Shown here: positions 49,678-58,742 of the stretch, in pieces
Position numbering within the stretch: the stretch's first letter is position 1
Layout of the letters: each line of letters begins with the position of its first letter
Source of the DNA: CBDFGS01 sp965247255
GTDB lineage: Bacteria; Chloroflexota; Dehalococcoidia; Lucifugimonadales; CAUZJF01
Length of the DNA: 64,000 bases
Reading direction: 5' to 3'
Assembly (NCBI GenBank): GCA_965247255.1
Contig: CBDFGS010000009.1
Coordinates: forward strand, 372,001 to 436,000
Translations under genes and position numbers: made by a program
Notes under the pieces: generated by a model
Databases searched by the model: none
What the model saw: the letters and a program-made list of their open reading frames with translations, nothing else
Told to the model about the DNA's origin: nothing

Positions 49678-52128
49678 TCAAGTCAGGCCTACAGGGTCCA
49701 CGTCGACCACCCAACCCTGCGGGAGCGGCACGCCCTCCAGCAGGACGCGAGGCTTCGGTCCTCGAAGGACGATCTGCCAGCGGTATCGCCCTCTCACACG
49801 CGCCGGATACGCCGGCGTGGGTCCCAGCACCTCGTTGTCGGCGTAGCCGCCCGCGTCTCGTCGCGCCTTCAGCTCTTCGCACAGGCGGCGCGCCTCGCGC
49901 TGGGAGAGGGCCCGGTTCGTGCCGGAGTACATCAAGCGTATAAGCCTGCTGTAGGGGGGGTTGCCCTGCTGGGCGCGGTAGGATATCTCCTCCCGGTAGA
50001 ACCGCTGATAGTCCTGAGCCGCTGCCGCCCTGATCGCGTAGTTTCCCGGCTGGTAGGTCTGGATGATGACGCGTCCCGCCGATGCGCCCCTACCCGCCCT
50101 CCCAGACACCTGACAAAGTAGCTGGAAGACGCGCTCGGCCGCCTGGAAGTGTGGCATATTCAGTCCGACGTCCGCGGAGACCACACCCACGAGGGTGACC
50201 GACGGAAGGTGCAGGCCTTTGGCGATCATCTGGGTGCCAACGATGATGCGCGCTTCGCCGGATCTGGAGCTTTCGAGGAGCTGCTGATGCGCCGCGGCGC
50301 CCCGCGCAGAGTCACGGTCCCACCGCACGACGTTCACGCCGGGGTAGAGTCTCTGTGCCTCGCGAACGACGGCCTGGGTGCCGACGCCCCTGAACACCAG
50401 TCCGTGCGCGTGGCAGCGGGGACACTCTTGCGGCGGGGCGCGCCGCTCACCGCAATAGTGGCACTGCATCCGGCCGGTGTCGGCGTGGTAGGCCATTGCT
50501 GTGTCGCACCGGCGGCACCGCAAGGCGAGCCCGCAGCCGCGGCACTGCAAGAGCGCGGACGACCCACGGCGGTTCAGGAAAAGCATCGCCTGCCCGCCGC
50601 TGTCGAGACACTCGCGTAGCGCGTGCACCAGCTTACGACTGAATACCAGGCGGTTCCCGTCCCGGAGCTCTTGACGCATGTCGACGATGTCGACCGACGC
50701 CATTCGGGACCGGCGAGGACGCGGGTGCGTCGCGCCGTTCGATGGGACCACACGCTCCGGCAGCCGTAGCAGCCGCAGACTGCCGCTGAGCGCTTTGGTG
50801 TACGCCTCTACGTCGGGCGTAGCGCTACCGAGCACCACCACCGACCCGGTGAGCTCGCCCAGCCGCAGGGCCACGAACTTGTCGTGATACCTTGGAATGG
50901 AGTCGTGCTGCTTGTAGGTCCACTCGTGCTCCTCGTCGATTACGATCAGCCCGAGGTCGGGGACGGGGGCGAAGATTGCGCTACGGGCGCCGATTACGAC
51001 CCCTCGCTCTCCGTCTCTTATCTTCCACCATTGGTCGAACCGCTCCCCGGCAGACAGCCCGCTATGGAGCACGGCCACGTCGCCGGGGAACCTGGCGGCG
51101 AACCGCTCGATGGTCTGCTGAGTAAGGGCGATCTCGGGGGCAAGGACGATAGCTCGCTTGCCAAGCCGCCTGCAGTGCGCCACCGCGTTCAGGTACACCT
51201 CGGTCTTGCCGCTGCCCGTAACGCCCTGGAGGAGGAACCTGGGGGGAGAGGCCCGGGCTCCATCCAGCGCGGCCCGGACCTGGGCGGCGGCCCGACTCTG
51301 GGCATGCGTCAGGTCTACAGGGGCCGTGTCGGTGTAGGTATTCGTCGCAAGGGGGTCGCGGTCGACGAACTCTTCTGTCCTTTCTATAAGCCCCTTGGCG
51401 ATAAGGGCGCTAACGGCTGAGGGCGAAGAATCCTTCCGCAGTACAGCCAGCGGCATGGGCGCCGGGTCTGAAAGCAGATGCTGGAGTATGGCCCCCTGGC
51501 GCGGCGCCTTTCGCGAGATCTCGTCCAGCTCGTCCTGGCCCAGGTCACGGGCCTGCGCGCTGAGCACGGCGCTCTCCCGGCGCTTTCGTCGCACGGGTGT
51601 CCCGGAGAGGACCAAGGAGCGAGTGGCAAGACCGTCGTGGAGCAGCTTCCGGAGCGCCCCACGAGCGGGCTCTCCCAGAGCGTCGAACAGACGGCCCTCC
51701 TCAACTCTCTTTCGGGCGCGGATGTGGCTGAGGACGCGACGTTGATATGGTGTGAGCCCCGGCGGCTCGGGCTCATTTCGGTCGGTAACAGGACTGATGT
51801 ACGCCCTTAGCCTGACTCGCCCGCCCGGGGGCAGCATCAGCGCGGCCGCCTCGAACAGGCTGCACATGTAATAGCGGCTGATCCACCGAGCCAGCCTAAG
51901 CTGGACATCCGTGAAAGGAGGAGATGTCTCGCGCACGCGGAGGATATCGCGCGTCTCGGGGACCTGGGGGGATGAGGCCAGGGAGAAGACTAGCCCTTGA
52001 AGCCTGCGCTTCCCGAATGGGACGACCACCGAGTGTCCGGGGCTTACCTTAAGGGAGGAGGGGACGGAATAGCTGAAGGTGCGGTCGATGCCGGCTGGGG
52101 CATCGACGGCGACTTCGGCGTATCTCAT
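49678..52128 (-). CDS. priA: Primosomal protein N' (replication restart helicase)
   Basis: PriA reloads the replisome at stalled forks. The 816-residue protein has the N-terminal DNA-binding domain (YAEVAVDAPAGIDRTFSY, SVVVPFGKRRLQGLV), Walker A GVTGSGKTEVYL at about 299, the DEEH box VIDEEHEWTYKQ at about 397, motif III GSATPDVEAY and the zinc-binding strand-displacement region at about 527-572 with four CxxC pairs (CRGC, CRRC, CHYC, CPRC). Motifs V and VI are IIVGTQMIAKGLHLPSVTLV and QVSGRAGRG. Length is at the upper end of the family. rplS follows the start of priA upstream by 20 bp on the same strand. Confidence 0.95.
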   Translation of the reverse strand: MRYAEVAVDAPAGIDRTFSYSVPSSLKVSPGHSVVVPFGKRRLQGLVFSLASSPQVPETRDILRVRETSPPFTDVQLRLARWISRYYMCSLFEAAALMLPPGGRVRLRAYISPVTDRNEPEPPGLTPYQRRVLSHIRARKRVEEGRLFDALGEPARGALRKLLHDGLATRSLVLSGTPVRRKRRESAVLSAQARDLGQDELDEISRKAPRQGAILQHLLSDPAPMPLAVLRKDSSPSAVSALIAKGLIERTEEFVDRDPLATNTYTDTAPVDLTHAQSRAAAQVRAALDGARASPPRFLLQGVTGSGKTEVYLNAVAHCRRLGKRAIVLAPEIALTQQTIERFAARFPGDVAVLHSGLSAGERFDQWWKIRDGERGVVIGARSAIFAPVPDLGLIVIDEEHEWTYKQHDSIPRYHDKFVALRLGELTGSVVVLGSATPDVEAYTKALSGSLRLLRLPERVVPSNGATHPRPRRSRMASVDIVDMRQELRDGNRLVFSRKLVHALRECLDSGGQAMLFLNRRGSSALLQCRGCGLALRCRRCDTAMAYHADTGRMQCHYCGERRAPPQECPRCHAHGLVFRGVGTQAVVREAQRLYPGVNVVRWDRDSARGAAAHQQLLESSRSGEARIIVGTQMIAKGLHLPSVTLVGVVSADVGLNMPHFQAAERVFQLLCQVSGRAGRGASAGRVIIQTYQPGNYAIRAAAAQDYQRFYREEISYRAQQGNPPYSRLIRLMYSGTNRALSQREARRLCEELKARRDAGGYADNEVLGPTPAYPARVRGRYRWQIVLRGPKPRVLLEGVPLPQGWVVDVDPVGLT

Positions 52129-52148
52129 CAGGGGTGCGCCGGCCGGCG

Positions 52149-52493
52149 TCAGCCCCGGCGGCGCTCCTTGATGCGCGCGTGGCGGCCGGAGAGGCCGCGC
52201 AAGTAGTTGAGCCGGGCACGCCTTACTGCGCCCGCCCTCACCACCTCGACCGCCTCCACCGTGGACGAGTGCAACAGGAAGTTGCGCTCGACGCCAATAT
52301 CATGAGTTACGCGGCGAACGGTGAATGAGGCGCCGGGGCCATTACCCCTCCTGCGGATTACGACGCCCTCGAACAGCTGCGTGCGCTCGCGGTCGCCCTC
52401 CTTCACCCGAATGCTGACTCGAACGGTGTCGCCGGGGCGGAATTCTTCGATCTTCGGGTTAGGCTTGACCTCAACTAGCTGGTGGGCATCCAT
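52149..52493 (-). CDS. rplS: 50S ribosomal protein L19
   Basis: The 114-residue protein of the 30S-50S interface shows FRPGDTVRVSIRVKEGDRER, TQLFEGVVIRRRG, SFTVRRVTHDIGVERNFLLH and the basic end RRARLNYLRGLSGRHARIKE. Normally rplS follows trmD directly; here trmD lies about 960 bp upstream on the same strand and a cupin gene of the opposite strand has come in between. priA follows after 20 bp. Confidence 0.97.
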   Translation of the reverse strand: MDAHQLVEVKPNPKIEEFRPGDTVRVSIRVKEGDRERTQLFEGVVIRRRGNGPGASFTVRRVTHDIGVERNFLLHSSTVEAVEVVRAGAVRRARLNYLRGLSGRHARIKERRRG

Positions 52494-52875
52494 TGTTCAG
52501 TCTCGTTTCCAGGTTGGTTTTCGCACATCCATTCTATATCGCGGTGGCGGATCGCGCAAGAGTCGCGTTAGCTCCCGTGCTCCTCCGGCTCATCTCCACG
52601 CTCAGCCGGCCTCGACCGACTCTCGCGAGTCTGGTCAAGGAGCGCAATTACGTCCACATCCCCTACCCGTTTCCTTGTCCTTTCGCGGACGGGCCTAGCC
52701 CTGAGCAGAATGTCCTCCACTGGCCTCTTCGACTTTTGGCTGGACTGGTGCATCGCGTTTCTTCCCAGAGCTTGACGCTACGAGGGCTGGTGCTCAAGGC
52801 GTGGAAGTGGCGACAAACCGGCGCAGTATATCATAGGCAGACCAGGCGTCTGAAGAGCGCACGAAGGAGAACAGC
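52494..52875 (-). other. 382-bp leader region between rplS and the divergent cupin gene
   Basis: Both flanking genes are transcribed away from this stretch, so it must hold both promoters. A 61-codon minus-strand frame (52568-52753), rich in Arg and Glu, has no ribosome site and no recognisable family, so I do not call it a gene. I see no clear ribosomal-protein leader structure. Confidence 0.4.
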
Positions 52876-53259
52876 ATGCCGATCGTCGATCACCACAAAC
52901 TGCCCGAAACTCCCTGGAGACCCAACTACCGCAAGTGGGATATCACCGGTCCGGACGACGGTACCACCAGCAGTGACCTGTCCTACAGCGTGGCCGGTCC
53001 TGGAACAGGTGCTCCGCTTCATTCGCACGAGGCCGACGAGCTCATCGTCCTTCTCGAGGGGGAGCTGGAGGTGCGGCTGGGTGGCGAAACGAGCAGGGTT
53101 GGGCCTGACCACACGCTGGTCATTCCGCCCAATGTTCCGCATGGCTTCACCGTAGTCGGCGATGAGGACGCGCGTATGCTGGCGTTCTTCCCAGTGTCAG
53201 ACCCTTTCGAGCGCACTACCTACCTGGAGGGCGGGCCTCCCGGGGCACACGCGGGCTAA
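52876..53259 (+). CDS. Cupin-domain protein
   Basis: The 127-residue protein is a single small cupin barrel. Motif 1 is GAPLHSHEADELIVLLEGELEVRLGG with metal ligands His, His and Glu; motif 2 is VIPPNVPHGFTVVGDE with the fourth ligand His. AAGGAGA lies 6 bp before the ATG. Function unknown: candidates are a sugar isomerase-like or dioxygenase-like activity, or ligand binding. It is on the opposite strand between trmD and rplS, which looks like an insertion into the usual ribosomal neighbourhood. Confidence 0.85.
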   Translation: MPIVDHHKLPETPWRPNYRKWDITGPDDGTTSSDLSYSVAGPGTGAPLHSHEADELIVLLEGELEVRLGGETSRVGPDHTLVIPPNVPHGFTVVGDEDARMLAFFPVSDPFERTTYLEGGPPGAHAG

Positions 53260-53357
53260 TTGAGTCGCACCGCATGAGAGTGACAGGGACTCTTTGCACT
53301 AGTACCTGGTCGCCCCGCAATCGGCGTTGCGACAGGACCTCGGCGACCGAGCAAGAA

Positions 53358-53396
53358 CCACCCTCACTTCAATCCTCTCCCATCAAGGGAGAGGAG
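53358..53396 (+). repeat. Family C repeat with CTCTCCC/GGGAGAG hairpin
   Basis: CCACCCTCACTTCAATC leads into CTCTCCC-atcaa-GGGAGAGG. The copy at 63519 is almost identical (ACCTCAGTC, CTCTCCC-gtcaa-GGGAGAGG). It lies between the converging cupin and trmD genes, where a hairpin could end both transcripts. Confidence 0.8.
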
Positions 53397-53455
53397 GCGA
53401 TTGATACCAACTCCAGCTGCTCACTCGGCGTAGCGCTGGGAATCGCAAAGAAGTA

Positions 53456-54184
53456 CTAGGCCTGTCGCTGCAGCTCGTCGATGAATCGCGTGTCCTCGCC
53501 TGCCAGGTGCGCGCTTTCCAGCAGGTCGGGGCGACGCTCGACCGTGCGTCGCAGCGACTCCCGTCTTCGCCAGCGGGCGATCTCGGCGTGGTCGCCGGAG
53601 AGCAGCACGTCGGGGACGGCCCAGCCGCGGAACTCCGCCGGCCGCGTGTACTGCGGGTGCTGCAGCAGTCCGGTCGAAAAGGAGTCGTCTTGGGTCGATT
53701 CGATGGACCCGACGACTCCTGACAGCAGCCGCGATACGGCCTCTATCACGACCATTGCGGCGAGCTCTCCGCCGCCGAGGACGTAATCTCCGATGCTGAT
53801 CTCGTCCGTGGCCAGGTGCTGGCGGACGCGCTCGTCGACACCCTCGTAGCGGCCGCAGACCAGCACCAGCTCCGTGTGGTGCGCCAGGCTCTCAACGATG
53901 GGCTGCGTAAGCGTCCGCCCCTGTGGGGACATCAGAATGACGGGCACAGACGCGTCTTGCCTGATGGACTCGACAGCTTCGAACAGCGGCTCCGGCTTCA
54001 TCAGCATGCCTGGGCCCCCGCCGAAGGGGTAGTCGTCGACCGTGCGATGGCGGTCGTGGGTAGAGTCGCGTATGTCCTTCAGCGATATCTCAATGAGCCC
54101 GCGCTCCTGGGCACGCTTGATGATGCCCTCGCCGAACGGGCTGGCGAACATGCCGGGGAACAGGGTTAAGACGTGGAACTGCAT
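53456..54184 (-). CDS. trmD: tRNA (guanine-N1-)-methyltransferase
   Basis: TrmD methylates G37 next to the anticodon and prevents frameshifting. The 242-residue SPOUT protein shows FHVLTLFPGMFASPFGEGII, TVDDYPFGGGPGMLMKPEP, VILMSPQGRTLTQPIVESL and the knot region LVCGRYEGVDERVRQHLATD followed by SIGDYVLGGGELAAMVV. The C-terminal helical domain has STGLLQHPQYTRP. It has no rimM, rpsP or KH gene directly upstream: a small membrane protein gene lies there instead. Confidence 0.96.
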   Translation of the reverse strand: MQFHVLTLFPGMFASPFGEGIIKRAQERGLIEISLKDIRDSTHDRHRTVDDYPFGGGPGMLMKPEPLFEAVESIRQDASVPVILMSPQGRTLTQPIVESLAHHTELVLVCGRYEGVDERVRQHLATDEISIGDYVLGGGELAAMVVIEAVSRLLSGVVGSIESTQDDSFSTGLLQHPQYTRPAEFRGWAVPDVLLSGDHAEIARWRRRESLRRTVERRPDLLESAHLAGEDTRFIDELQRQA

Positions 54185-54248
54185 TTCTTACTTCACCGTC
54201 CAAGGCAGAGGTTGTTCGGGCGGTCTGATGAACTTGGTGGGCTAGTCA

Positions 54249-54500
54249 TCACTTCCCACCTTTTCGTACCCCCGCCAAAGCGCCCAACAGGGCCACGAAG
54301 ATCGCGAGCTTGAAGGCGGTAAGCCAAGACACAGAGTCTGCGATCAAGCCCTGCTCAACGGCCCCTGGGAAAAGATCTGGGATTGTCCAGGCCCAGAGGA
54401 CCTTGATGAGTAACAGCGCAACTACGAGGAATCCGACGAACAGGGCAATCGCCCCGAAGCAGCCGAGTGTGCCGATTGCAACCCACCACCGTTTACGCAC
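54249..54500 (-). CDS. Small two-helix membrane protein, function unknown
   Basis: The 83-residue protein has a basic start (MRKRWW), a long hydrophobic helix (about 8-36), a loop with Pro and acidic residues (WTIPDLFPGAVEQG) and a second helix (about 58-78) ending in a basic tail VRKGGK. No family is recognised. It is 64 bp upstream of trmD on the same strand. Confidence 0.55.
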   Translation of the reverse strand: MRKRWWVAIGTLGCFGAIALFVGFLVVALLLIKVLWAWTIPDLFPGAVEQGLIADSVSWLTAFKLAIFVALLGALAGVRKGGK

Positions 54501-54559
54501 TTAAGCGGCCCTCCTAAAACTCAGCTCAGCTTCAGTGCAGTGGCAAGGCTGTGAGGAAT

Positions 54560-54599
54560 CACCTCACCCCCGGCCCCTCTCCGCCAACGCGGAGAGGGG
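54560..54599 (-). repeat. Family C hairpin repeat
   Basis: CACCTCACCCC-CGG then CCCCTCTCCGC-caac-GCGGAGAGGGG. The hairpin core equals that at 12438, but the CACCTCACC flank is on the other side, so relative to 12438 the copy is inverted. Confidence 0.8.
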
Positions 54600-54654
54600 G
54601 GCGGAACAGGAAAGGGGGAAGAACAGAGTGGGAAAGAATCTGCCCTTGACGAGG

Positions 54655-55161
54655 CTAACGGGGGTGCTCGACGCGCCAGCCCCTGATCATCTCCAGGGCG
54701 TGGGGGATAGCTGGAATCGCAACTTCGAGGCACTCTCTGACGCCGGTGGGGCTTCCCGGCAGGTTGACGATGAGGCAGCCGGAGCGCACACCGGCGATGG
54801 ACCTGCTCAGCATCGCCATCGGAGTCTTCTGAAGTGTCTGCATGCGGGTGGCCTCGCTTATTCCCGGCACCTCGATGTCGATGACGGCCGCCGTGGCCTC
54901 CGGGGTCACGTCGCGCGGGCCAAGTCCAGTGCCTCCGGTGGTCAGCACAACGTCAACGTCGCCGCTGTCGCACCATGCGGCGAGCTTCTCCGAGACCAGT
55001 TCCTTCTCGTCCGCCACGATGTCTCGAAAGCGCTCTACGAACCCCTCCCTCTCCATCATCTGGCTAATCAGGTCGCCGCTGGTATCCTCGCGTTCCCCTT
55101 TGGACCCGGCGTCGCTCACGGTCAGGACCGCCAGGTGGAAACGGGGCTTTTGGTCGCTCAT
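54655..55161 (-). CDS. mogA: Molybdopterin adenylyltransferase (MogA/MoaB family)
   Basis: The enzyme adenylates molybdopterin before molybdenum insertion. The 168-residue protein shows LAVLTVSDAGSKGEREDTSG, VLTTGGTGLGPRDVTPEAT (the TGGTG-DxTPE core), ISEATRMQTLQKTPMAMLSR and IVNLPGSPTGVRECLE. No other cofactor gene is adjacent, but two membrane molybdoenzymes are encoded in this window, so the cofactor is clearly used. A 17-bp AT-rich palindrome lies 13 bp before the ATG. Confidence 0.92.
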   Translation of the reverse strand: MSDQKPRFHLAVLTVSDAGSKGEREDTSGDLISQMMEREGFVERFRDIVADEKELVSEKLAAWCDSGDVDVVLTTGGTGLGPRDVTPEATAAVIDIEVPGISEATRMQTLQKTPMAMLSRSIAGVRSGCLIVNLPGSPTGVRECLEVAIPAIPHALEMIRGWRVEHPR

Positions 55162-55174
55162 GGCGAAAAACTGT

Positions 55175-55191
55175 ACTTTTTCAGAAAAAGT
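55175..55191 (-). promoter_or_regulatory. AT-rich perfect palindrome ahead of mogA
   Basis: ACTTTTT-CTG-AAAAAGT (minus strand) is a perfect 7+3+7 palindrome 13 bp upstream of the mogA start, close to its ribosome site. It stands out in a GC-rich background. It could be an operator or a weak hairpin controlling translation; no Moco riboswitch structure is apparent. Confidence 0.4.
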
Positions 55192-55364
55192 CTTAAACGA
55201 GTACCAATTAGCCTTGCGTGCCCAGGGGACGCTTTGGGAGACTGCGGAGTACCTAGGCGCTTCTTCCTATCTCAAGGCTCAGCAGAGTGTAACACGCCTA
55301 GCGCGCCCCGGCCCCATTTGAGGGCCCCCTCGGTGGGAGTGGCCGAGGAGAGAGTGAGCCAGGC

Positions 55365-56285
55365 ATGAACGTGCACCATGTGCCGGTCATGGTAGACCAG
55401 GTACTGGACGCACTGATACCAGGCTCCCCGGGCGCTTATATTGATTGCACGGTGGGGGAAGGTGGACACGCTCAATCGATTCTCACAGCCGCGCCGCAGG
55501 AGTCGAGGCTCCTCGGTATCGACCTGGATGCTGACGCTCTGTCCACAGCCCGCGGGAGGCTTGAGCCGTTCGGCGACCGCGTCGCCCTCGTCCGTGGAAG
55601 CTTCGCCGAACTCGCTGAGTCCGCGGCACGGGCCGGTTTCGAGCCTGCCGACGGTGTGCTATTCGACCTAGGCCTATCATCAATGCAGCTACAGAACGCA
55701 GACAGAGGTTTCAGCTTCTCCAGGGCAGGCCGCCTGGATATGCGGTTCGACGCGAGGCAGTCGCTCACCGCGCTCCAGTTGGTCAACGGGCTGCCGGAAA
55801 GCGAACTCGCAGATACGATATACCGGTTCGGCGAGGAGCGCTTCTCGAGGCGGGTTGCCAGGGCGATCGTCAGAGCGCGGCGATTGGAGACGACGGTGCA
55901 ACTGGCCTCCGTGGTCGCCGGGGCTGTGCGGGCGCGGCGCGGGGGAATCCACCCCGCGACCCGTGTGTTTCAGGCGCTGCGGATCGCCGTGAACGGCGAG
56001 CTTGACAACCTGCGTGCCGGCTTGGAGCAGGCCTTACGCGTCCTTCGGTCTGGTGGGCGATTGGCGGTCATCAGCTACCACTCGCTGGAGGACCGATTGG
56101 TCAAAGAGACCTTCAAGCGCGAGAGCTCCGCGTGCATCTGCCCGCCTGAAACGCCGGTCTGCATCTGCGGCCACGAACCGACAGTGAGATTGGTCAACCG
56201 GAGGGTGATCAGGCCCTCTCAGGAGGAGCGGGTCGAAAACCCAAGGAGCAGGAGCGCCCGGCTGAGGGTAGCCGAACGACTATGA
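55365..56285 (+). CDS. rsmH: 16S rRNA (cytosine-1402-N4)-methyltransferase
   Basis: RsmH (MraW) methylates C1402 in the ribosomal P site. The 306-residue protein shows HVPVMVDQVLDAL, IDCTVGEGGHAQSIL (SAM motif I), LLGIDLDADAL, GVLFDLGLSSMQL, RGFSFSRAGRLDMRFD and VISYHSLEDRLVKETFKR, with the C-x-C cluster CICPPETPVCIC near the end. The stop overlaps the ftsA ATG (ATGA). In most bacteria mraZ, ftsL, ftsI and mur genes surround rsmH; here none does. Confidence 0.97.
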   Translation: MNVHHVPVMVDQVLDALIPGSPGAYIDCTVGEGGHAQSILTAAPQESRLLGIDLDADALSTARGRLEPFGDRVALVRGSFAELAESAARAGFEPADGVLFDLGLSSMQLQNADRGFSFSRAGRLDMRFDARQSLTALQLVNGLPESELADTIYRFGEERFSRRVARAIVRARRLETTVQLASVVAGAVRARRGGIHPATRVFQALRIAVNGELDNLRAGLEQALRVLRSGGRLAVISYHSLEDRLVKETFKRESSACICPPETPVCICGHEPTVRLVNRRVIRPSQEERVENPRSRSARLRVAERL

Positions 56286-57607
56286 GTCAGAAAGTCAGCA
56301 CGATGAGCAACGGAGCCCCCGATATGCTTGAAGATAACCATTTGATCGCAGCCATCGACGTCGGCACCACAAAGGTGTGCACGATTCTTGGGCACCGGGC
56401 CGGAGCCAAGGGGATTCGAGTCCTGGCCCACAGCTCGGTGCCCTGCAACGGCCTGAGCAAAGGTAACGTCGCCGACGTTGCAGCCACGACCAAGGCGATC
56501 AGGCGCTCCGTTCACTTGGTGCAGAAACAGACCGGCCGCCGCGTGGAGTCCGCCTTCGTAGGAGTCACCGGCTCCCACATCGGCTTCCAAAACAGGCGCG
56601 ACCAGCTTAGTTCAATAGGGAAAAACGGCGTGATAACCGCCGACGACCTTGCGCGAACGCCCGAACCTCTGGCCGAGTCTATCGCCGAGCCCGGACGCCA
56701 GCTTATACACGCGATAAGGATGAGCTACACCCTGGACGGCGAGTCCGGCATCCGGAACCCGCTTGGGATGCACAGCAGCTCTGTGGAGGCGGATACGCAT
56801 CTGACCACAGGCGGCGCAGCCTTCGTCAAACGGCTGGTCCAGGCCGTCGAGGACGCCGGAATCAAGATAGCTAGCCTGGTGCTCGAGCCGCTGGCGAGCG
56901 CCGTTGCCGTGCTCACTCCTGAAGAGAAGGAGCGCGGGGCGGTGATCGTCGACATAGGCGGCGGCACCACCGACCTGGTCGCCTTCAAGAGTGGCCGGGT
57001 CTGCTTCTCGGCGGTGATCCCAGTCGCGGGGTTCCAGTTCACGAACGACATCGCTCTCACGTATCACACGCCGTACGAGGCTGCGGAGAAGGTGAAGCTG
57101 GAGTACGCGAGCACCGACATGCAGATCTCCGGCCCCAACGAGCAGATCTCCCTACCAATCGTAGGGAGGGATGTGGAGCTTCAGATTCGACGGCTGGACG
57201 TATGCCAGCTTGCCCGCGAGAGAGGGCAGGAGCTGGCGCGTCTTGTCAAACTGAAGCTCGACGAGGCGGAGCTGGGGGAATACAGGGTCGTGCTTACCGG
57301 CGGGACATCCAATCTTCCGGGTCTCGCAGCGCTAATGCAGAGGACCCTGACCTCCATCGTGAGGCAGGGAGTGCCCGATGCGGAGGGCCGACTCCCGGAG
57401 GAGCTCAAGAGCTCTGCTTACGCCACAGGGGTAGGAATTCTTCAGTGGGCCGCGACGGAGTATGTCCCCTCCCCTCTCGAGTTGGAGGCGGAGGCCATTG
57501 CGGCCTCAAATGAACAGGCCGAAGGATGGATGACACGTCTCTGGAGACAGTTCGGCACGAAGCTTGCGCCACTGGCGCTGATGGCAACCAAAAAGGGGAG
57601 GGTCTGA
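56282..57607 (+). CDS. ftsA: Cell division protein FtsA
   Basis: FtsA is the actin-like anchor that ties FtsZ to the membrane. The 441-residue protein has LIAAIDVGTTKVCTILG (phosphate 1), the SHS2 insertion (VGVTGSHIGFQNRRDQ), a connecting block VLEPLASAVAVLTPEEK, IVDIGGGTTDLVAFKSG (phosphate 2) and VVLTGGTSNLPGL (adenosine motif). The final residues form a likely amphipathic helix with WMTRLWRQFGTKL, as needed for membrane binding, here close to the very C-terminus. Its start overlaps rsmH and its stop overlaps ftsZ (TGATG), so the three genes are translationally linked. Confidence 0.95.
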   Translation: MSQKVSTMSNGAPDMLEDNHLIAAIDVGTTKVCTILGHRAGAKGIRVLAHSSVPCNGLSKGNVADVAATTKAIRRSVHLVQKQTGRRVESAFVGVTGSHIGFQNRRDQLSSIGKNGVITADDLARTPEPLAESIAEPGRQLIHAIRMSYTLDGESGIRNPLGMHSSSVEADTHLTTGGAAFVKRLVQAVEDAGIKIASLVLEPLASAVAVLTPEEKERGAVIVDIGGGTTDLVAFKSGRVCFSAVIPVAGFQFTNDIALTYHTPYEAAEKVKLEYASTDMQISGPNEQISLPIVGRDVELQIRRLDVCQLARERGQELARLVKLKLDEAELGEYRVVLTGGTSNLPGLAALMQRTLTSIVRQGVPDAEGRLPEELKSSAYATGVGILQWAATEYVPSPLELEAEAIAASNEQAEGWMTRLWRQFGTKLAPLALMATKKGRV

Positions 57608-58707
57608 TGGTAGTAAATCACCGGGAGCACAACACGACGGCAAACATAAAGGTGGTGGGCGTCGGCGGGGGAGGCTCCAATGCCGTCTCCAGAATGTTCA
57701 GAGAGAGGGTCTCCGGGATCGAATACATGGTGGTCAATACCGACACGCAGGCGCTGCTGATGTGCGACGTCCCCCTGAGGATCGGTATCGGCGACGAGCT
57801 GACCGGCGGCAAGGGAGTCGGCGGCAGTCCCGAGCTAGGCGCCAGGGCGGCCGAAGAGAGCCGCGAGGACCTCCACGAGGCGGTGCGCGACACCGATATG
57901 GTCTTCGTCGCCGCGGGCATGGGTGGCGGGACCGGCACCGGCGCCTCGCCTGTAATCGCCAGCGTCATCCGAGAAACGGGCGCCCTGACGGTCGGCGTGG
58001 TCACCACGCCGTTCGGCTTCGAGGGGATCCGGCGGATGAGGACCGCGGAGGAGGGGATCAGCCGGCTCAAAGAGAACGTCGACACCCTTCTCGTCATCCC
58101 CAACGAGCGTTTGCACACACTCTCCGAGGACGAGATCACGACGGAGAACGCCTTCAAGATGGCCGACGACGTGCTTCGGCTGGGCGTGCAGTCCATCGCC
58201 GAGCTGGTAACCGTCCCGGGCGAAATCAACCTGGACTTCGCCGACGTGCAGGCGGTGATGCGCAACGCCGGCCCCGCCTGGATGTCCATCGGCTGGGGCG
58301 TCGGCGACAACCGCGCCAAGGAGGCGGCGCAGCAGGCTATCTCCAATCCGCTGCTGGACGTCTCGATCGAGGGCGCCACCGGCGTGCTGTTCAACATCAC
58401 CGGTGGGTCGGACCTGAAGCTCTCGGAGCTTCACGACGCGGCCGAGGTGATTCAGCGGGTAGTAGACCCGGACTGCAACATCATCTTCGGCATGGTCACG
58501 GACCAGAAGCTGGAGAACGAGATCAAGCTGACGGTCATCGCCACCGGGTTCCCGACCTCGGAGAACATCCGGGAGAAGAGCGACGACCTGAACGAGATGC
58601 TGCGAGAGGCGCTGGCCACCGGCGACTCCGAGCTGGACCTTCCCCCGTTCCTGCGCCGGATATCGAAGTATCGCGGCAACGGCCGCAGCCAGGTAGCTGC
58701 CGGCTAG
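57607..58707 (+). CDS. ftsZ: Cell division protein FtsZ
   Basis: FtsZ is the tubulin-like GTPase of the division ring. The 366-residue protein shows IKVVGVGGGGSNAVSRMF, NTDTQALLMCDV, the tubulin signature GMGGGTGTGASPV at about residues 105-117, TVGVVTTPFGFEGIRRM and FADVQAVMRNAGPAWMSIG. The C-terminal linker is short; LDLPPFLRR near the end corresponds to the conserved C-terminal peptide that binds FtsA. The ATG at 57607 is chosen because it overlaps the ftsA stop and starts the family sequence. A strong terminator follows. Confidence 0.97.
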   Translation: MVVNHREHNTTANIKVVGVGGGGSNAVSRMFRERVSGIEYMVVNTDTQALLMCDVPLRIGIGDELTGGKGVGGSPELGARAAEESREDLHEAVRDTDMVFVAAGMGGGTGTGASPVIASVIRETGALTVGVVTTPFGFEGIRRMRTAEEGISRLKENVDTLLVIPNERLHTLSEDEITTENAFKMADDVLRLGVQSIAELVTVPGEINLDFADVQAVMRNAGPAWMSIGWGVGDNRAKEAAQQAISNPLLDVSIEGATGVLFNITGGSDLKLSELHDAAEVIQRVVDPDCNIIFGMVTDQKLENEIKLTVIATGFPTSENIREKSDDLNEMLREALATGDSELDLPPFLRRISKYRGNGRSQVAAG

Positions 58708-58742
58708 CTACACACACCGCACTTCATTCCTCCTCCTCAGAA

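Noticed and set aside
52568..52753. A 61-codon minus-strand gene between rplS and the cupin gene
   Set aside because: It has no ribosome site, Arg/Glu-biased composition and no recognisable family; it is more likely leader sequence.
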